This document shows positions 60,406-64,000 of a stretch of DNA of 64,000 bases, in pieces; position 1 is the stretch's first letter, and every line of letters begins with the position of its first letter. This stretch comes from Arthrobacter sp. MMS18-M83 (GTDB lineage: Bacteria > Actinomycetota > Actinomycetes > Actinomycetales > Micrococcaceae), in NCBI RefSeq assembly GCF_026683955.1, contig NZ_CP113343.1, forward strand, positions 3,038,001 through 3,102,000. Direction: 5' to 3'. The position numbers were made by a program, and so were the translations under genes. Below the pieces are notes generated by a model, which was not told the origin of the DNA, did not search any database, and saw nothing but the letters and a program-made list of their open reading frames with translations.

Positions 60406-62279
60406 ACGGTCAACCGAATACCGGCCAAAGGATCGAAGACTATGCAATGATCGGGGACCTGCATACGGCAGCCCTGGTCAGCAGGGCAGGCTCGATCGAC
60501 TGGTTGTGCCTTCCACGTTTCGATTCGCCTGCGTGTTTCGCCGCGCTCTTGGATTCTCCCAAGGCAGGGCGCTGGCTCCTGGCTCCTGAATCCGGGGGCA
60601 CGTGCACGCGGCGCCAGTACAGGGACGGCACGCTCATCCTGGAGACGGACTGGGAAACCGAGGAAGGGCACGTGCGGGTCATCGATTTCATGCCCCCACG
60701 CGACTCCGTTGCGGACATCGTCCGGATAGTTGAAGGTATTCGCGGCTCGGTCAAGATGCGCGGCGAGCTGATCCTGCGGTTCGACTACGGACACGTGGTG
60801 CCCTGGGTGCGCCGCGATAGGCACGGCCTCCGCGCGGTTGCCGGTCCGGACTCCGTCTACCTCAAGACCCCGGCGCCTTTGAAGGGAAAGGACTTCACCA
60901 CGGTCAGCGAGTTCACGGTGAACGCGGGTGACCACGTCCCCTTCGTCCTGACCTGGGCGCCTAGCCACGAACGGCGGCCACGCACTGTCGAGGCAGATAT
61001 CGCCCTCGACGACACGGCAGCATTCTGGACGGATTGGTCCAGGCGTTGTACGGTCCGCGGGCCATACCGGAAAGCCATTCAGCGTTCCCTGATTACCCTG
61101 AAGGCCCTCACGTATGCGCCTACCGGGGGCATTGTTGCCGCCGCAACCACCTCGCTTCCCGAACAGATTGGCGGGCCGCGGAACTGGGACTACCGCTATT
61201 GCTGGCTGCGTGATGCCACTTTGACCCTTCAAGCGTTCCTGGCCGCGGGCTATACCGAGGAGGCCGCCGCGTGGCGGGATTGGCTCCTGCGCGCTGTGGC
61301 AGGAGACCCGGCCGACCTTCAGATCATGTACAGCTTGCACGGTCGCCGAAGATTGCCTGAGTCGGAGCTGACGTGGCTTACGGGGTATCAGGGCTCCACG
61401 CCGGTGCGAATCGGGAACGCGGCGGCAGAGCAGCTCCAGCTGGACGTTTGGGGGGAGGTGCTGGACTGCCTGTCCCTGACCCGCGCATCGCTGATGGCCA
61501 TCGGCGATGAGTCCTGGGACGTCCAGTCTGCCTTGATGCGCCATCTTGAGACCATCTGGGACCAGCCGGACAACGGACTCTGGGAAGTTCGCGGCCCGCG
61601 GCGCCACTTCGTGCACTCCAAAGTGATGGCCTGGGTCGCGGCTGACCGCATGGTCCGGGGAATCCGTGAATCCGGTATGCCTGGCCCGTTGGATCGCTGG
61701 GAGGCTTTGCGGGACACCATCCATGACGAAGTCATGACCCATGGATTCGACGCCGAACGCAACACCTTCGTGCAGTCCTACGGGAGCAAGGAGCTGGATG
61801 CCAGCCTTCTCCTGATCCCCAAAGTGGGCTTCCTGCCCCACGATGATCCGCGCGTGATCGGCACCATTGACGCCATCCAGCGTGAGTTGACGGAAGACGG
61901 CTTCGTGCTGCGCTACCGTCCGCAAGACAGCGACGACGGATTGCCGGGTGGAGAGGGCGTCTTCCTCGCGTGCTCCTTCTGGATGGTGGACGCACTTTTG
62001 GGCGCCGGGCGCAGCTCGGAAGCCACGGAGCTCTTTGAGCGGCTCCTTGCGTTGCGCAACGATGTGGGGCTGCTGAGCGAAGAATGGGACGCACATGCCG
62101 GCCGACAACTGGGCAATATGCCCCAGGCTTTCAGCCATTTCGGCTTGGTGCTCAGCGCCTTGCAACTGCACCACGGCAAGGCGCACCGCAGCAATGCCCC
62201 GATAGGCGGGGCACCGCCGTCGGAATCCCCTGCAGTGTCTTTGGAAGCACCGTCCTCAGAGGCGCCGTCGGCGGTTTAG
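60402..62279 (+). CDS. Glycoside hydrolase family 15 protein (trehalase/glucoamylase-like)
   Basis: The 625-residue cytoplasmic GH15 protein has an N-terminal beta domain (RIEDYAMIGDLHTAALVSRA, SIDWLCLPRFDSPACFAALL) and a C-terminal (alpha/alpha)6 barrel with GPRNWDYRYCWLRDATLTLQ, LQLDVWGEVLDCLSL and a late GGEGVFLACSFWMVDAL. Actinobacterial members of this subgroup hydrolyse trehalose, so alpha,alpha-trehalase is the best guess; glucoamylase cannot be excluded. The start is GTG at 60402, overlapping the adenylate kinase stop. Confidence 0.88.
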   Translation: MNGQPNTGQRIEDYAMIGDLHTAALVSRAGSIDWLCLPRFDSPACFAALLDSPKAGRWLLAPESGGTCTRRQYRDGTLILETDWETEEGHVRVIDFMPPRDSVADIVRIVEGIRGSVKMRGELILRFDYGHVVPWVRRDRHGLRAVAGPDSVYLKTPAPLKGKDFTTVSEFTVNAGDHVPFVLTWAPSHERRPRTVEADIALDDTAAFWTDWSRRCTVRGPYRKAIQRSLITLKALTYAPTGGIVAAATTSLPEQIGGPRNWDYRYCWLRDATLTLQAFLAAGYTEEAAAWRDWLLRAVAGDPADLQIMYSLHGRRRLPESELTWLTGYQGSTPVRIGNAAAEQLQLDVWGEVLDCLSLTRASLMAIGDESWDVQSALMRHLETIWDQPDNGLWEVRGPRRHFVHSKVMAWVAADRMVRGIRESGMPGPLDRWEALRDTIHDEVMTHGFDAERNTFVQSYGSKELDASLLLIPKVGFLPHDDPRVIGTIDAIQRELTEDGFVLRYRPQDSDDGLPGGEGVFLACSFWMVDALLGAGRSSEATELFERLLALRNDVGLLSEEWDAHAGRQLGNMPQAFSHFGLVLSALQLHHGKAHRSNAPIGGAPPSESPAVSLEAPSSEAPSAV

Positions 62280-62296
62280 GGGACGCCGACGGCGGC

Positions 62297-64000
62297 CTAG
62301 GGACGGCGTCGAGCTGACTTTCTGGAGCGTTTAGGCCAGCGGAAGATCCGGCCGGCCAAGGCCAGCCCAGCTCCGAGGTTGATCGTGGGCAGGTAAGCCC
62401 GTGCGACTGCCGTTCCAACGGCCGGCAATGAAGCGGCGTCGGGGTAGAGCATGTAAAGGGGTTCGTACCTAGGCTGGAACTTTGCCTTGAATGCCAAGAG
62501 GGACCTGAACCCGTACACCGGTTCCAACGTCGCGCCCAACCAATCGAGCAACCGGTCAAGGCTGCCGGGAGGCCGGGATCGTGGCCTTGGGCGTGGAATT
62601 TCGGAAGGATCCTCGGCGATCCGTGCCAGGGGGGCTCCAGAGAGGCTGAGGAATTCGCATCCTTCATCCTTGAGGCTGAGTGCGGCGGAAGCGATGAGGA
62701 ATTCGATGCTGGCACGGAAGCCGTTGCTACGGCGCCGCATGAAATCCAAGGTCCAGCCCACGATGTGTCCGTTGCGGTACACGGGCAACCAGGACGTGAC
62801 AGCGTGAACGGTGTGGCGCTGGTCAATCGCGAGCAAACAGCGCACGTCCGGGTCGTCGAGCTCGTCCAGGCTGCCCAGGGTGAAGCCCATTTCGGGCATG
62901 TTCCTGTCCGCTACCCATTCCTCGGAGATTTCCTCGATCTGGACCTGGACGGAGAAAGGAGCAGAGGCGTAGCTCGTCCACTCGTAGCGGACGCCCTCCT
63001 TCGCTGCGCTGTTCAGGGCTGTGCGGATGTCCTGGAACTTCTTTCCCTTGAAGGAAATCGAATGCAACGGCAGGACCGTTTCCTGGGCTACCTGGGCGGA
63101 GCTCCAACCGGACAAGTCCGCATGATCGCGCAGTTCCTGGGGCACCGAGTAGAAACACGGCGTCCACCCATTGCCCCTGCAGTGGCGGGCGAATTCCGCG
63201 AAGGCGGCGCCCATCTCGGATTTGGGTCCCACGGGGCCACCAAGCGTGAGCGCAACTCCCGTGCTGACCCGGTACGCCACAAAGGACTGTCCTGAAGAGG
63301 AAAACCAATACGTGTTTCCCGGCCAGGTAGTCATCCAGGACAGCGAGCTGCCTTCCCACGTCTTGATGATATTCCGCGCCCGCTCGGTACTGGCGTCGTG
63401 CCGGGTGTGGGTCTGGTGAAGGAAAGTCTTGAATATCAGAACACCTGCAACGGCCCAAAAAAGCACTCCGACGCCCTCGTAGACGAGAACGGCGGCTGTG
63501 CCCTGGGGAAAGAAGGCCGGAGGGACGTCCAGCACGAAGCCCAGCGGAAGGAAGCGGTCGGGGATATCCGCCAATAGATCCGGCAATCCCGGAACAGGGG
63601 AGAAATCCTGGGCGAGGAGGAGCCCTGCACCGACGTAGACCACACTGAGCACAGCCGCCATGGCAAGAACCTGGACAGCAAGGCGCTTATAGGTTCCAGC
63701 CGGCGCCGTAACGTGGAACAGCCGCCGGGCGGCGAGCAGGACGATGGTCAGCGCAAGAGGCAGGAGCAGCGGCAGGGCCAGGGTGAGCGGCTGCGAGGAG
63801 CTTGACCCTTCGATCGCGGCGATCCCCTCGCTTGCCCCGGTGTCCGAGGTAGTTGGCTGTAGGACCCCGGCGATGGCAATTCCAGCCAGGACGGACAGGG
63901 CCACCTGGATCAGCAGGGTCCCCACCCATGCAAATCGTCGTCCGCGACGAAGGCCGTCCGCGAGCAACAGGAGGAGGAACGACGGGAGGATGGCCATGAA
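62297..64000 (-). CDS. DUF2156 / lysylphosphatidylglycerol-synthetase-like membrane protein (5' end outside window)
   Basis: At least 566 residues lie in the window, and the frame remains open to its right edge, so the true start is probably beyond. Five to six membrane helices (FAWVGTLLIQVALSVLAGIA, PLLLPLALTIVLLAARRLF, AVQVLAMAAVLSVVYVGAGL and others) precede the soluble DUF2156 aminoacyl-phosphatidylglycerol synthase domain of GNAT-like fold (SSGQSFVAYRVSTGVALTLG, GFRASIEFLIASAALSLKDE). It may modify membrane lipids with an amino acid, giving resistance to cationic peptides. It is convergent with the GH15 gene, 17 bases apart. Confidence 0.82.
   Translation of the reverse strand, partial: FMAILPSFLLLLLADGLRRGRRFAWVGTLLIQVALSVLAGIAIAGVLQPTTSDTGASEGIAAIEGSSSSQPLTLALPLLLPLALTIVLLAARRLFHVTAPAGTYKRLAVQVLAMAAVLSVVYVGAGLLLAQDFSPVPGLPDLLADIPDRFLPLGFVLDVPPAFFPQGTAAVLVYEGVGVLFWAVAGVLIFKTFLHQTHTRHDASTERARNIIKTWEGSSLSWMTTWPGNTYWFSSSGQSFVAYRVSTGVALTLGGPVGPKSEMGAAFAEFARHCRGNGWTPCFYSVPQELRDHADLSGWSSAQVAQETVLPLHSISFKGKKFQDIRTALNSAAKEGVRYEWTSYASAPFSVQVQIEEISEEWVADRNMPEMGFTLGSLDELDDPDVRCLLAIDQRHTVHAVTSWLPVYRNGHIVGWTLDFMRRRSNGFRASIEFLIASAALSLKDEGCEFLSLSGAPLARIAEDPSEIPRPRPRSRPPGSLDRLLDWLGATLEPVYGFRSLLAFKAKFQPRYEPLYMLYPDAASLPAVGTAVARAYLPTINLGAGLALAGRIFRWPKRSRKSARRRP

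Noticed and set aside
60378..62186. 602-codon open frame on the minus strand
   Set aside because: It is the exact antisense of the GH15 gene; its sequence is low-complexity for a protein, and such shadow frames are common in high-GC DNA.

Overview
The window comes from a high-GC actinobacterium, most likely Micrococcaceae of the Arthrobacter/Paenarthrobacter type. The evidence is GC-rich coding sequence with many GTG starts, small actinobacterial signature proteins (DUF4193, DUF2630, DUF1992), a GH15 trehalase-like enzyme, heterodimeric ABC exporters and many GntR/MarR/TetR/PucR-regulated catabolic operons. No rRNA, tRNA, CRISPR array or complete insertion sequence was seen. Family assignments come from reading motifs, not from database searches.

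Layout. 1-6167 (minus strand): NCS1 nucleobase-type permease, hydantoinase A-type protein, two DUF917 proteins (the second carries a 1-base frameshift) and a PucR regulator, probably an operon for a nucleobase- or hydantoin-like compound. 6168-6484: intergenic region with a near-perfect long hairpin and a short repeat family. 6485-13879: Ugp-like ABC importer with a calcineurin-type phosphodiesterase, a tyrosine phosphatase and an RpiR-type regulator, with a 28-bp palindromic operator candidate. 13980-23083: orphan HATPase domain, alpha/beta hydrolase, heterodimeric ABC exporter pair, DUF559 gene bracketed by two 100-bp palindromic elements, SUMF1-like protein, ArsR/SRPBCC pair, a small unknown protein and a broken gene beside a perfect 19-bp hairpin. 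23127-31279: sugar operons (RpiB-type isomerase, DhaK-DhaL kinase, SDR, TIM-barrel isomerase; divergently, an MHS-type MFS transporter, split transketolase and GntR regulator) tied together by a shared operator motif ACTGTNNACAGT. This fits utilisation of a C4 sugar/polyol or apiose-type sugar through tetrose phosphate.

31393-39167 is accessory: DHA2 exporter, unknown membrane protein, gene fragments, an unrecognised two-gene unit (34010-34990), then a MarR/4Fe-4S mono-cluster protein/two luciferase-like oxidoreductases/F420-reductase-like module. A decayed copy of the 3' end of the gene at 34511-34990 closes the module, so it looks like an insertion or duplication-bounded island. At its left edge lie a fold-back and a short Illumina-adapter-like match, so an assembly artefact must be excluded.

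39205-49996: UvrA-like ABC protein, VOC and NTF2-like proteins, an AbiE type IV toxin-antitoxin pair with a 38-bp palindromic operator, NUDIX hydrolase, TetR/SDR divergent pair, DUF2630, DUF1992, SDR plus membrane protein with divergent MarR, and DUF4193. 50037-64000: CYTH-CHAD protein, small ribbon-helix-helix-like protein, MFS transporter, lipoprotein, secreted alkaline-phosphatase-superfamily enzyme, class A penicillin-binding protein, PLP-dependent dehydratase, adenylate kinase paralogue coupled to a GH15 enzyme, and a DUF2156/lysyl-transferase-like membrane protein that runs off the window. A recurring theme is that nearly every regulator has a readable palindrome in its own promoter region.
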